A DNA stretch of 64,000 bases, from positions 1 through 64,000 of the forward strand of contig CAMYMV010000016.1 in NCBI GenBank assembly GCA_947259585.1, read 5' to 3'. The translations under genes and the position numbers were made by a program. This DNA is from an uncultured Gemmatimonadales bacterium. GTDB taxonomy: Bacteria; Gemmatimonadota; Gemmatimonadetes; Palauibacterales; Palauibacteraceae. Numbering within the stretch: the stretch's first letter is position 1; every line of letters begins with the position of its first letter. Below the pieces are notes generated by a model. It was given only the letters and a program-made list of their open reading frames with translations, did not search any database and was not told where the DNA came from. This document shows, piece after piece, positions 9,130 to 19,151 of this stretch.

Positions 9130-11052
9130 TCAGGGCGTATACCAGATCGGGCTCGTGTAGGCCCGCTCCTGGGTGATCATCGGTACTTCGTCGGGCATGG
9201 CGATGCTGTAGCGCTTCGCCTCGTAGGCCGTCCACCTGGGTGTGGGGATCTCGATCACCCGGGCGTAGTACGCTGCCCGCACGGACGGATCGAAATCCGG
9301 ATCGGTCCACACGCCGATCAGCTCCGCCGCGCCGATCGTGTTGGTCCAGGTCGCGTTGGCCACGTCCACCGTGTTCCCCACCGGAGGCAGCACCCCGTCG
9401 GCGCCCGGAACCCGATCGCCCGACCAGACCGCGTCGTACACGTTCTCCATACGCTCGCCGTCTTCCAGCCACGTCTTCACGACCTGAATCCGATCCAGGT
9501 TGCCCGACAGCGGATCCTTGAGGGCCGCCATCAGGAAGGTGGGCGAGGTGCCGGCCGGGGCGGCGCTCAGATCGCCGCCCATCGGGACTCCCTTGCTGTA
9601 ACCGGCGTTGGCGGGAAGCCGGCTCTGTGCGTCTTCGGCGGCGAACTCCCAGCCGCCGAAGAAGCGCACCAGCATCCGGGGACCCGTGGTAGCGTAGGTC
9701 TCCTTCCGCATCATGGCGTCGAATAGCGCCTCGCGGGTGTTCTCATGCGCCCAGACGCCGGCGTAGCCAGATCCCACCATCGACCAGCCCGCGTACTCGA
9801 CGTCGCCCATCTTGGCCATGGGGTGTTCCCACCGCTTCGGGCCCGGCTCCGAGCCCGAGTGCTTGCCGAAGAAGTTCTCCTCCTCGGCCGTGGCCAGCGC
9901 AGTGTGGCTGTCGGTCGAGCCGATCATGCCGAACTTGTAGGGGTTGGTGCCGACCCTCTCCTCCACCTGAAGCCCGACACCGAGGCCCGACCGGGCATAC
10001 TCGAACTCGAGCATCCAGTCCTCCTTGGGCGCCGAGAGATCCAGGTTGCCCTGGTCCCAGGTCTCGTAGTCGGCGAACTCGTCGTCGGGCGAGAGGAAGG
10101 GATGGGTCTCGCCGTCACCCTTGATCTGGGTGGCCTCGTACAGCGGCTCCCACTTGGCCCGCGTCTCCGCGTAGAAGGCGTCCACCGGCCGGCCCGCGAA
10201 GGTCTCCTCGAGCGGGAACATGATGCCGTTGCTGAGGTTCCCGTTGTGGGCGATGGCCAGCACCCTCCCGCCCGTCTTGTCCTCGTACTGCGTCATCCAA
10301 TTCCACAGGTCGACGGGGTCGTCGCTGCCCTCGGGCGTCAGCGTCGTGTAGGGCGTCATCACGCCGGCTTTGGCCTCATCGTCGCGATAGATAACCACGC
10401 GGTGGAGGTTGTAGCCGCCCGTGGTGGACGTCCACTCGTAGCCGATGAAGGCGGTGAAACTCCCGGGGTCGTTGTACTCCTCGGCGGCCTCGATCGTCTC
10501 CTCCCAGGCGTCCCGGTAGGCCGGGTCGCCCGGACGCGACTCGAGCGCCGGCGGGAACGTCCCCTGGGTAAAGCCGGTGATGACCTCGACCGCCACCTGC
10601 ACGCCCTCCTGGCCGCCCCGCTGCATCATCTCGTACCAGCGCTTTCCGGTCTCGTCCGCCAGGAACTCGGGCTCGCCTTCATAGAGACGCGGGAAGAAGC
10701 CCATGTTGTCCGAGTGGTCGGCCACGACGAGGAAGTCGAGCGGGCGGGACAGCTTCACGGGAAGGCCGGTGGACGAGATCACCTCTTCGCCGCGCGCGAA
10801 GCGGTACGCGTCCACGGGGAGGAGGCGGGCCCCGAAAGAGCCGGCATCCATCGACATCGCCGTATGGACGTGCGTGTCGCCCCAGAACACCCTCGTCGGG
10901 AAGTTGCGCCCGGCGTAGGGCGAGAAGGGAGTCTTCTCCGGGAATGCGCCCTCCAGCCCCTCGGTGGGCGGGATGGGATCCTGGGCCGTCAGTGGGGCGG
11001 CCGCAGCCGCCGTTACGATCAGCGAGACTAGAAGTGCAATAAGGGTGCGCAT
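9130..11052 (-). CDS. DUF3604-family secreted protein (PHP-like)
   Basis: Signal peptide; FWGDTHVHTAMSMDAGSFG, DFLVVADHSDNMG, GMIGSTDSHTALA. Confidence 0.88.
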   Translation of the reverse strand: MRTLIALLVSLIVTAAAAAPLTAQDPIPPTEGLEGAFPEKTPFSPYAGRNFPTRVFWGDTHVHTAMSMDAGSFGARLLPVDAYRFARGEEVISSTGLPVKLSRPLDFLVVADHSDNMGFFPRLYEGEPEFLADETGKRWYEMMQRGGQEGVQVAVEVITGFTQGTFPPALESRPGDPAYRDAWEETIEAAEEYNDPGSFTAFIGYEWTSTTGGYNLHRVVIYRDDEAKAGVMTPYTTLTPEGSDDPVDLWNWMTQYEDKTGGRVLAIAHNGNLSNGIMFPLEETFAGRPVDAFYAETRAKWEPLYEATQIKGDGETHPFLSPDDEFADYETWDQGNLDLSAPKEDWMLEFEYARSGLGVGLQVEERVGTNPYKFGMIGSTDSHTALATAEEENFFGKHSGSEPGPKRWEHPMAKMGDVEYAGWSMVGSGYAGVWAHENTREALFDAMMRKETYATTGPRMLVRFFGGWEFAAEDAQSRLPANAGYSKGVPMGGDLSAAPAGTSPTFLMAALKDPLSGNLDRIQVVKTWLEDGERMENVYDAVWSGDRVPGADGVLPPVGNTVDVANATWTNTIGAAELIGVWTDPDFDPSVRAAYYARVIEIPTPRWTAYEAKRYSIAMPDEVPMITQERAYTSPIWYTP

Positions 11053-11199
11053 ATCGGCAATCCTCGGGAGAATGAAAGCGTGCTTGTGGGAGACTCGACG
11101 TTCGTGTCCCGATACTAATGGCCATCATGCCAATGGACCACCGGCGCGCTCGGACAAGCCGACCACAGCCGCGCCCGGCAGCTCACGGTCGCCCGCGGT

Positions 11200-14100
11200 C
11201 TACTTCCCGACGTCGAACCGGTAGAGCAGATCGACCGTCTGGCGCGTCCCCGTCTCGGCCTGCAGCCTGAAGCCTTTGTAGAGCGTGTAGCGGACTCGAA
11301 GCAGATTGACGTTCTCGAACAGTCCGGTGACGTAGGCAACGTACAGCCTCGGGGAGATGTACTTCCCTGCAATGAACTCCGCGTCTTCCCGTCTCTGGCC
11401 GGCATCGATCCTCGTCTCGTCGAGGCCGATCGCCATGCCGGCAGCCTGGGTGAGAGCGTTCGAGCCCATGAGGGCCGCTCCGCCCTCTGCCTGGGCCTGC
11501 CGGGTGGTGGCTCTGCCGAGCTGGGTGCTGCCTCTATCCAGGGGCTGACCGGAGAACATGTACGAAAGGGCTTCCTGATCGTTCAGGCTGGGTTCGGAGT
11601 AGATCTCGATCCGAGGCGCATCGGCCGGCCCGTTTACCGCGACTCCGGCCCGGGTGCCGTCGTCGGCTTGTCTATACGCCGTGACCCGCAGTCTGGGCTC
11701 GTCGATCGGACCGTTGAAGACCATTTCGCCCGGGTCGACGATGAGATTGAGCCCGAAGCCTCGAAACCGCCCGTCTCGTAACGTCAGAAGCCCCTCCGCA
11801 CGGTTCGGTGAGCCGGGTTGGTCCGTCACTCTGAGCGATCCATCGATCATCGTCCTCAGCCCGAAGCCCCGGAAGGAGACATCGTCGCCCAGGGCCAGCG
11901 TGACGTCGGTGAACGTCTCGACGATGGTGGACTCCTCGGTCTCGGGTTCGGCCTCCACCCCGAGCAGGACCACGTCGTCAGAGACCCCCACCCCGGTACT
12001 GGGAATCTCGAGAAGCTCGATGCGAGCCCTGGGCACCACGACCTCGCCCGACAGATCGATGCGGGTACCGCTGGCCGCGAGCTGAAGGTCGGGAGCGATT
12101 TCCAGCAGGAACTCGTCCCTGGCTATGGCCAGGAAGCGGTCTCCCTGCAGCTGCATGGAGGTCGCCTCTCCCCGCACCTTCTCGCCGCTGAGCGTGAGGT
12201 GGCCCTCCCCCGAGGAGACCCGGCCGTCGATCAACAGCCGCCCTCCATCCGCATCGACGGCGAGGTTCAGGTCCTCGAGCGCGATTCCCAGCGCCGGGAC
12301 GTCCGCACGCCCGTTCACTCGAGCCTGGCCGCGAGACTCGAAATCGTCCGAGTCTCGCGTCAGCGAGAAGTCCAGATCTGCGCTTCCGGTGGCCTCGACG
12401 AAGCCATGCGACAGCGTCGTCAGCGTGGCGAGGTCGAAGGATCCCTCGACGTCGGCCTCGAGCACGCGAGAAAGCGGCTGACCGAGTACGATCGCATCCG
12501 AGCGTGCCTCGACCTGCATGCCCCCCAACGATCTGCCACGGTCGTGGAGGGAGAATCCCATTCCGCCGTCCACGCCCGACTCGTCGGCGGTGATTCGAAC
12601 CGAGAGATCTCTGAACTCGAGGCCCTCGGCCGCGGTGTCCCTGGCCAACGCTATCGAGCCGGAAGTGGGCTCGATCACGAGCGCGCCCTGGACGCGTCCC
12701 GCCTCGGCCGTGGCGTCCAGCGCGGCGTCCAGCGAACCGGCGATGCCCACATCGGCGGGCAGAAAATTCTCCAAGCGCGCGAGCCGAAGATCCTCGATCG
12801 ACAGATTCGCCGTCCAGTCGCCGCGGGCGAGCGCCGCCAGCGGATCCAGTCGCTCCGCCTCGGAGAGCACCTCCGAGATGCCCAAGCCTAAGGCGATCCG
12901 GGCAGACCCTCCTCCCCCACTGAGAGTCAAGGTCGCGTCGAGGCTACCGGCCAGGGAGTCGGCCGATGAGATCAGCTTTAAGTCCCCGTCGTGGACCACG
13001 CGAAGCGTGTCCTGGTCGCGCACGACCTCCGCGTATCCGGCGGAAAGCGAGACCTCCGCTCGCCCGCTTGGCAGGACCGCTTCAGTCGACGCGAGATCGA
13101 GCGACCCGTCGACGATCCCCTCCAGGGTGAGATCGGGAGGCAGGAAGGGACGAGCGATCGACAGCCGGACCCCCTGAAGCGAGGCGACCGCCTGCCAAGA
13201 ATCTTCCCCCGCGAACTCTCCGGCAGCGCAGAGCTCCCCCTCGGCGCTCGTCAGGCACAGCTCGCTGAGCGACACCCTGCCTCGCGAGAGCGCCAGCGAC
13301 ACGGGCGCCCGGAGGCTCCAATCACCGACCCGAGGGGTCCCGATCTCGAGCTCCTCGACCTCTCCCGACCAGCTCTCTTCCACCAGGCCGCCGCCGGCGC
13401 GGACGTCGAAGGCATACTCGGCGTTGCCCGCCCGGAGACTCACCCGGTGAGAATCCACTCTGCCGCGGACGGTCGCGTCCAGCTCGTCGAGGACGATGTG
13501 TGGCGTCTCGAGGCCGCTCATGAGCACCGACGCGTCGACGGCTCCGCGTGGGCCGAGATCGAGGACGAACCGGCCCTCGGCGCTTCCGAGCGCCAGGGCA
13601 CCGTAGGCGGCGTCGCGCGCGCTCAGGCTCGCTTCCACGTGCGGGATGCTCCGCGATCCGGACGCCCTTCCCTCCGCCCGAAGCCTGCCCCGCCCACCCG
13701 GAAGCACGCCGGAGAGGTCCGGCGCCTCGATCGCGAACGCGACGTCTATCGTGTCCGCCCAGACGCCGTCCGCCCGGATCGCGAGCGGCCCCCAGAGGAC
13801 TTCCGTGTCCGGCACCAGGATCCTGGGGCCTTCGATAACGAGCGCCGCCTTGCCCGAGACCGGAAAGCCGCGAACGGACCCGTGGAGCGTGTCGACCGCG
13901 ATGTCGGCGGCCGGTGAGTTGCCGATCAGAGATCCCTGACTGGAGGCCGCGAGGGTAAGCCAGCCGGGCCAGTCCGCCGGATCCTCGGCCATGGCACCGG
14001 GCGCCAGCGAGTCGCCGCGCACCACGAGGTCCCATCTGAGATCGGGCTGCCAGTGTACCCGTCCCGACGCCTCGACCGTCCCGACCTCGCTCACGAGTCG

Positions 14101-14730
14101 GAACGAGTCGAGCGCGAAGCCAGCCAGGTCGCCGCTGCCGCCGAGCTGGATCATCGAGATCGGGAGCGGTTCGACGGCGAGCCGGCCTTCGATCTGGACC
14201 GTAAAGTCATCGAGGGAGCCGCTGGCGGTGAGGTTCGTCTCCCCGACAGCCCCCCAATCTCCGGCGCCGAAGCGAATGTCGGTCGCCTTCACATCCGTGA
14301 ACTCGACGGCGAAAGAGACATCGCCCGACTCACCGCCTTCGCCCGCGCCTTTGTCCCCGCTCCCCTCCCCGACGTCGTCGCCGTCTCCCGACAGGACCTC
14401 CGGATCGAGGCTGCCTTCGACACCCTCTAGATGCAGCCTGTCCACGTGAACGCGCTTTTCGAGCAGGGCGAGCGGCTGCCAGTCGACGGCGAGCCGCTCC
14501 GCGCGCACCTCCACGCCCGCGTGCTCATATCGGACACCCTCGAGCTGCAACGGGCCCACGAGCCGACCTCTCAGCTCCTCGTACGAGAGCGCCCCCGGAA
14601 TCCGGGGCTCGACGAGCTCGAGTACCAGGCGCGCGCCCGGTGCCGTCATCAGGGCAAACCACACCAGCGTCGTCAGCGCGAGGAGAATCAGCGAAAAGCC
14701 GATGAGCGACACCTTCATCGTTCTGCTCAT
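11200..14730 (-). CDS. tamB: TamB-like translocation/assembly module protein
   Basis: N-terminal TM anchor (MSRTMKVSLIGFSLILLALTTLVWF), long beta-rich repeats, C-terminal DUF490-like end; ATGA overlap with upstream tamA. Listed ORF extends further only because the frame is open. Confidence 0.85.
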   Translation of the reverse strand: MSRTMKVSLIGFSLILLALTTLVWFALMTAPGARLVLELVEPRIPGALSYEELRGRLVGPLQLEGVRYEHAGVEVRAERLAVDWQPLALLEKRVHVDRLHLEGVEGSLDPEVLSGDGDDVGEGSGDKGAGEGGESGDVSFAVEFTDVKATDIRFGAGDWGAVGETNLTASGSLDDFTVQIEGRLAVEPLPISMIQLGGSGDLAGFALDSFRLVSEVGTVEASGRVHWQPDLRWDLVVRGDSLAPGAMAEDPADWPGWLTLAASSQGSLIGNSPAADIAVDTLHGSVRGFPVSGKAALVIEGPRILVPDTEVLWGPLAIRADGVWADTIDVAFAIEAPDLSGVLPGGRGRLRAEGRASGSRSIPHVEASLSARDAAYGALALGSAEGRFVLDLGPRGAVDASVLMSGLETPHIVLDELDATVRGRVDSHRVSLRAGNAEYAFDVRAGGGLVEESWSGEVEELEIGTPRVGDWSLRAPVSLALSRGRVSLSELCLTSAEGELCAAGEFAGEDSWQAVASLQGVRLSIARPFLPPDLTLEGIVDGSLDLASTEAVLPSGRAEVSLSAGYAEVVRDQDTLRVVHDGDLKLISSADSLAGSLDATLTLSGGGGSARIALGLGISEVLSEAERLDPLAALARGDWTANLSIEDLRLARLENFLPADVGIAGSLDAALDATAEAGRVQGALVIEPTSGSIALARDTAAEGLEFRDLSVRITADESGVDGGMGFSLHDRGRSLGGMQVEARSDAIVLGQPLSRVLEADVEGSFDLATLTTLSHGFVEATGSADLDFSLTRDSDDFESRGQARVNGRADVPALGIALEDLNLAVDADGGRLLIDGRVSSGEGHLTLSGEKVRGEATSMQLQGDRFLAIARDEFLLEIAPDLQLAASGTRIDLSGEVVVPRARIELLEIPSTGVGVSDDVVLLGVEAEPETEESTIVETFTDVTLALGDDVSFRGFGLRTMIDGSLRVTDQPGSPNRAEGLLTLRDGRFRGFGLNLIVDPGEMVFNGPIDEPRLRVTAYRQADDGTRAGVAVNGPADAPRIEIYSEPSLNDQEALSYMFSGQPLDRGSTQLGRATTRQAQAEGGAALMGSNALTQAAGMAIGLDETRIDAGQRREDAEFIAGKYISPRLYVAYVTGLFENVNLLRVRYTLYKGFRLQAETGTRQTVDLLYRFDVGK

Positions 14731-16538
14731 GGCGCGATGTCCGGCCCCATGCTGAAGTGGACCCGAAACGGAGGGCCGGGCTGGCTGACCCCGAAGGCAC
14801 CGTCCAAGCGGACCACGCCGACCGGCGAGACCCACCGGAGGCCCGCCCCGATCCCGGTCTCGAGCTCGATGTCGGAGAACGACCGCAGGGCGTTGCCGGT
14901 GTCGACGAAGACGGCGAAACCGAGCTGCCCAAGCTTTCCGGTGGGAAAGATGACGTCCGTCTCGAAGCTGCCCGTGAGCAACGACTTGCCGCCCACCAGC
15001 ACCAGCTCGCCGTCCGGCCGGGGCAGCATCGGACCCAGCGACTGGAAGGCGTAGCCTCGCACGCTCTCGACGCCGCCGGCCACGAAGCGCGCGCTGGGCG
15101 GAAGGTCCGGGAAATCGCTGGTGAAGTTCTGCCCGACTTGAGCGCGCACCAGGATCCGCGTCTTGGGCAGGACCTCCTGGACCCACTTCGCGTCGAAGGT
15201 CGGCAGGAAGTAGCTGGCGCTCGAGCCGAGCGATTTGCTCGCCCCCACGGCGCCGACTCGAAACCTCAGGCCGTGCAGGGTTCTGGGCGCGCCCTCGATC
15301 ACGGACTTGGTCGAGCTGAACGAGAAGTTGAGGAGGTTCGAGTCGCCCTCCTGGAGCGGCGGCGGGCGCTCTTCGCCCTCCACCGTTTCCGCCTCGCCGA
15401 TTCGGAATGTGTCGATGTCGTAGCTGACGCCGAAAACCGAGAGCAGGCCCAGGCGGCTGACCCTGAGCCTCGTCCCCAAGGTGCGAAGAAACGTCGTGCT
15501 CCAGTCCGGGCTGAAGTCGCCGACGCCGCCGACGAGGCTCCACGTCGCGGTCCGGGGGAAGATCGGCGGGATCTCGTACTCGAACGCCGCACTGAGCTCG
15601 ATCTGAGACACCTCCGCTCGGAACGTGCCCGTATGCCCCCAGCGGTTGAGGCGCCGGAACAGCACCTCGAAAGTGCCACGAATGCCGGTATCCGTGCCGT
15701 AGCCGCCTCCCACTTCGAGGCGGGCCGGGCGCGTCGGATAGAGGTCGACCTCGATCGGTATCTGCAGCCCGTCCGCCCGCTCCCTCTCGATGCGAACGTC
15801 GGCACGCTGGACGTAGGTCGCGGCCTCGAGATTCGCCTGCAGGTCCAGCAGTGCCCGCGCGCTGAACGGGTCCCCCGGCTTCATGGTGACGTAGCCCTGC
15901 ATGCGCCGGGGATTGACGATGTCCTGATGGATGGTCACCGGGCCGAACAGGTATCGTGGGCCGGTGCGAAAGTCGAGCGAGATCTCGGCGGTCGATCGCG
16001 GCACGTCGACGCGGATCTCATGCGTCTCGAAGGCCGCGTTCAGGTATCCCCTCTCGGCCGCGATCGCGGCGATCCGCGACTTACCCTTCTCGTAGAGCTC
16101 GTGATTGAGGGTGTCGCCGAGCGCCAGCGGGAACTCGGCGACCGCAGCGGCGAACTCTTCGTCCGCCTCTCCCGGACCCGACACGCCGACGCTCACCGCG
16201 CTGACGATCGTCGGCGGGCCGGGGTCGATCACGAAGCGCGCGATCCACGGCTCGCCCTCCGTATCGAGAGTGGCTTCGATCGTCGGCTGATAGAAACCGA
16301 AGGGTTGCAGCGCGAGCTCGATCTCGGCCGGCGCCCGATCGAAGAACCACAGGACCGTCGCCTCGGAGCGCTCGCCCTGGCGCGAAGCACGCTGAAGGCT
16401 GCTGACCGCCCGCACGTTCTGCTCCAGCTCTTCCGTCAAGCCCGCGACCTCGACGTTCACGCTTACGCCCTGGCCGAAACCCATCGAGGCGGGGACCAAG
16501 GAAGCGACGGCGACGAGGACGAGGATCGCGCGACTCAT
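14727..16538 (-). CDS. tamA: TamA/BamA-family (Omp85) outer-membrane protein
   Basis: Signal peptide MSRAILVLVAVASLVPASMGFGQ, POTRA-like N-terminal half, barrel with RFVAGGVESVRGYAFQSLGP and C-terminal GVVRLDGAFGVSQPGPPFRVHFSMG. Confidence 0.88.
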   Translation of the reverse strand: MSRAILVLVAVASLVPASMGFGQGVSVNVEVAGLTEELEQNVRAVSSLQRASRQGERSEATVLWFFDRAPAEIELALQPFGFYQPTIEATLDTEGEPWIARFVIDPGPPTIVSAVSVGVSGPGEADEEFAAAVAEFPLALGDTLNHELYEKGKSRIAAIAAERGYLNAAFETHEIRVDVPRSTAEISLDFRTGPRYLFGPVTIHQDIVNPRRMQGYVTMKPGDPFSARALLDLQANLEAATYVQRADVRIERERADGLQIPIEVDLYPTRPARLEVGGGYGTDTGIRGTFEVLFRRLNRWGHTGTFRAEVSQIELSAAFEYEIPPIFPRTATWSLVGGVGDFSPDWSTTFLRTLGTRLRVSRLGLLSVFGVSYDIDTFRIGEAETVEGEERPPPLQEGDSNLLNFSFSSTKSVIEGAPRTLHGLRFRVGAVGASKSLGSSASYFLPTFDAKWVQEVLPKTRILVRAQVGQNFTSDFPDLPPSARFVAGGVESVRGYAFQSLGPMLPRPDGELVLVGGKSLLTGSFETDVIFPTGKLGQLGFAVFVDTGNALRSFSDIELETGIGAGLRWVSPVGVVRLDGAFGVSQPGPPFRVHFSMGPDIAP

Positions 16539-16598
16539 GGAGGAACGCTCGGGAGCCCTCATGACCCGGGCAAGTCGGGAGAACCCCCACAGGGTGAC

Positions 16599-17045
16599 TC
16601 AGCCGCCGAATTGCTTTAGGTGGTGATCGAAGTGCTTGTAGCAGAAGGCCCCCCAAGCGCGCCGGTTCATCCGCCTGAAATGAGGATGATCGGGCCACTC
16701 TCGCTCGGGCTCGAGACTCAGGTACTGGTCAACCAGTTCGTTCAACGTGGCCAGGTCCTCGGACCACGCAGCCGGCTCGGCCTCGAACGCACCCTGCGGC
16801 GCCTGGACCTTACCCCTGGGCCACGGCAGGACGTAGAGAAAAAGCTCGCGCAGGAGCGGGTATCGCGTCGGAACACGCATTGGTGGGGAGGACCCGTCTC
16901 TCAGGGGCATTCGCATCTGGTCGCACAGATGTGCGAGCATCCGCGGTGCCGTGAGGCTCCCCCACCTCGGTGGCTGCGCCGGATCCAGGCGGACCAGACG
17001 ATCCAGCAGCTCGCGACGGTGCTCGGGGTCGTTGAGGGTCCGCAT
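16599..17045 (-). CDS. DUF1569-like (DinB-fold) protein
   Basis: LVRLDPAQPPRWGSLTAPRMLAHLCDQMRM...HPHFRRMNRRAWGAFCYKHFDHHLKQFG. Confidence 0.75.
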   Translation of the reverse strand: MRTLNDPEHRRELLDRLVRLDPAQPPRWGSLTAPRMLAHLCDQMRMPLRDGSSPPMRVPTRYPLLRELFLYVLPWPRGKVQAPQGAFEAEPAAWSEDLATLNELVDQYLSLEPEREWPDHPHFRRMNRRAWGAFCYKHFDHHLKQFGG

Positions 17046-17250
17046 TACGGGCTTCGCTCTCTCCTCGCTTCGCTCGTCCCAAGCCGTTATCCAACGTCTT
17101 TGCGATCCTGCTGCGACTCCGGCTCTATGACAAGTTCGCGCTAGCCAGCTCGTCCGCTGAAGGATGGGCGTCTGTGGCCGCTCCTTTCGGACACAGCGCG
17201 CTTGCCTTCGGCTCGCCGCCAGACAGACGCCGTCAGAGTGACTCGGGCCT

Positions 17251-17559
17251 TTAGGCCACCTTCTTGATCGGCTTGATCTTTTTCAGCACGCCGCTTCCCT
17301 TTCGGTACGCGGTGTAGAGATCGCACGCTCGCTGCATGTCGAGCCAGAGGTCCGGCGTCGTGCGGAATAACTTCGCGAGCCGGAGCGCCGTATCCGGAGT
17401 GATCCCGCGCCGGCCATTCACCAAGTCGTTCACGCGCTGGAACGGCACGTCGATCGCAGCCGCCAGCTCGGTCTGAGTCATCTTCAGTGGCTCCAGAAAC
17501 TCCTCGCGGAGCAGCTCGCCCGGATGCGGCGGCGGCCTGTGTGTCGGTATTCTGACCAC
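17251..17559 (-). CDS. higA: HigA-type XRE antitoxin
   Basis: HPGELLREEFLEPLKMTQTELAAAIDVPFQRVNDLVNGRRGITPDTALRLAKLFRTTPDLWLDMQ; GTG start preceded by GGAGAAAAG. Confidence 0.9.
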   Translation of the reverse strand: MVRIPTHRPPPHPGELLREEFLEPLKMTQTELAAAIDVPFQRVNDLVNGRRGITPDTALRLAKLFRTTPDLWLDMQRACDLYTAYRKGSGVLKKIKPIKKVA

Positions 17560-17588
17560 CTTTTCTCCTTTCTCTCCTTTCAACTCCC

Positions 17589-17882
17589 TTAGTGGTAGTC
17601 GACGATTTCGACATCCTCTGGACCGGTATCCGTCCAACGGAAGCAGATTCGGTACTGATCGTTGATCCGGATGCTGTACTGGCCCTTACGACCGCCTTTC
17701 AGGGATTCCAGCCGGTTGCCTGGTACGTTTCCGACGTCGGACAGCTCCGCCGCATAATCCAGCAAAGAGAGCTTGTTCTGAGTGCGGCGCCAGAGCTGCC
17801 GGGGCAGAGTCCGCCGGGCCGCCTTCGAGTTGCGTCCGTTGAACAGATCCTCCGCGCCAGCATCCGCGAACGACTGTATCAT
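17589..17882 (-). CDS. higB: HigB/RelE-type toxin
   Basis: LESLKGGRKGQYSIRINDQYRICFRWTDTGPEDVEIVDYH, directly upstream of higA. Confidence 0.9.
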   Translation of the reverse strand: MIQSFADAGAEDLFNGRNSKAARRTLPRQLWRRTQNKLSLLDYAAELSDVGNVPGNRLESLKGGRKGQYSIRINDQYRICFRWTDTGPEDVEIVDYH

Positions 17883-17917
17883 AACTATATGATAGCACGG
17901 CTAGCGTATTATTGCAA
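17877..17917 (-). promoter_or_regulatory. higBA promoter and operator
   Basis: TTGCAA (17917-17912) - 17 nt - TATCAT (17894-17889); dyad TATCATA-ACTA-TATGATA (17877-17894) overlaps the -10 and the higB ATG. Confidence 0.65.
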
Positions 17918-17942
17918 GACATGTCAGGGGTTGGTGTAGAGC

Positions 17943-18326
17943 CTATCCGGCTGTCGCTTCTTCGACGTTCTTCCGCCGGCGTGCCCGCCACCCGCTGCTC
18001 AGCTTCGCGACGAGAAGCGACAGCGCGCCCGCTGCGAGGCCGGTCACGACCGCTTCGGTCGCGAACGGCCCGAACTGCGCCGGATGGCTGAAGAAGTCCA
18101 CCACCGCGGTGACGATCGCGAGCGTCCCGGCAATAACCCATTTGTTGAGCCTTTGAATCGCAAACAGCACCGCCGCGGCGACCAGGCCTGCGATGATCCC
18201 GGTGCGGGAGGCGATCAGCCAGTGGCTCGCCGTGACGGCCAGCACGTTCCCTTGCACCATCGCCAGCAGACAGGCGACCGTGGACTCCCCCATGTTCTCT
18301 ATCATGAGCGTTAGGCGACGCTTCAT
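17943..18326 (-). CDS. Hypothetical membrane protein
   Basis: 127 aa, four hydrophobic segments. Confidence 0.65.
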   Translation of the reverse strand: MKRRLTLMIENMGESTVACLLAMVQGNVLAVTASHWLIASRTGIIAGLVAAAVLFAIQRLNKWVIAGTLAIVTAVVDFFSHPAQFGPFATEAVVTGLAAGALSLLVAKLSSGWRARRRKNVEEATAG

Positions 18327-18467
18327 GGCTCCCTCACCGATGCAGCCCCCTAGCAGGTCGGGTTCGTGGTCGTCAGACTGGTGGCCAGTAGAATCAGGAA
18401 ACCCTAGCGGGGCAAGTCGGGGATCGGTTCAACGGAAGGTCGGTGAGGAATGACGGCACGGCGACGC

Positions 18468-19151
18468 ATGAGTAAGCAGGTTCTGGTCACACGCATCAGC
18501 GGCTTCATCGCCAAGCACGTGGCGCTCGCGCTGCCGCGAAGAGGTTGGAGCACTCCGTTGTCTGACCGGCGGGCCCTGAGGCGGCTCCTTCTGGCACCGA
18601 TTCTTGCCGCCGGGTCGCTCGCGCCGATGAGCGTGGCGGCCGCGCAGGAGCAAGAGGCGCAGGAAGATGCACAGAAGCCGGACCTGGAGGCGTTCGGCTT
18701 CCTCGTCGGGGGCTGGGAGGGTGAGCTCGAGTACCTGGACTACGGAGACGACAGCACGCTGGTGCGCCTTCCAACCCGTTTGACGTGTGCCCGCGATTCG
18801 ACCGGACAGGTGCTGCGGCTCGAGTTCGCCTACCGGGAGCCGGACGGGCGAACCATGACCGGAACCGAAGAGCTCCGCCTGCTGGATGAGCCGGGTTGGA
18901 TCAGCCTGGGTGACCCCTGGAAGATCGAGGAGCTCACCTCTGATCCGGGGGCTGGTGAGTATCGCCTGGTTCTGTCCCGCCATGGCGAGGACAACGGAAG
19001 ATCGGCGGACATAAAGAACTCGGTGCTCCGCACCGGCGACGAGCTCACGATCACGAAGCAGGTCCGATACGACGGCGCGGAAGTGTATTTCCGGCGTCAT
19101 CAGTATCGGTTCCGGCGTGCCGACGAGACGGTGGGTTCGGACGACACGTGA
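18468..19151 (+). CDS. Hypothetical secreted protein; first ~28 codons resemble the N-terminus of an NAD-dependent epimerase (see findings)
   Basis: FLVGGWEGELEYLDYGDDSTLVRLPTRLTCARDSTGQVLRLEFAYREPDGRTMTGTEELRLLD; overlaps the next gene at GTGA; true start uncertain (18468 or a TTG near 18557). Confidence 0.6.
   Translation: MSKQVLVTRISGFIAKHVALALPRRGWSTPLSDRRALRRLLLAPILAAGSLAPMSVAAAQEQEAQEDAQKPDLEAFGFLVGGWEGELEYLDYGDDSTLVRLPTRLTCARDSTGQVLRLEFAYREPDGRTMTGTEELRLLDEPGWISLGDPWKIEELTSDPGAGEYRLVLSRHGEDNGRSADIKNSVLRTGDELTITKQVRYDGAEVYFRRHQYRFRRADETVGSDDT

Noticed and set aside
14731-15543. N-terminal extension of the tamB ORF
   Set aside because: Merely an open frame inside tamA; tamB has a clear TM start at 14730 with ATGA coupling.
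14757-16619. 620-aa plus-strand ORF opposite tamA
   Set aside because: Antisense shadow; tamA has coherent signal peptide, POTRA and barrel motifs.
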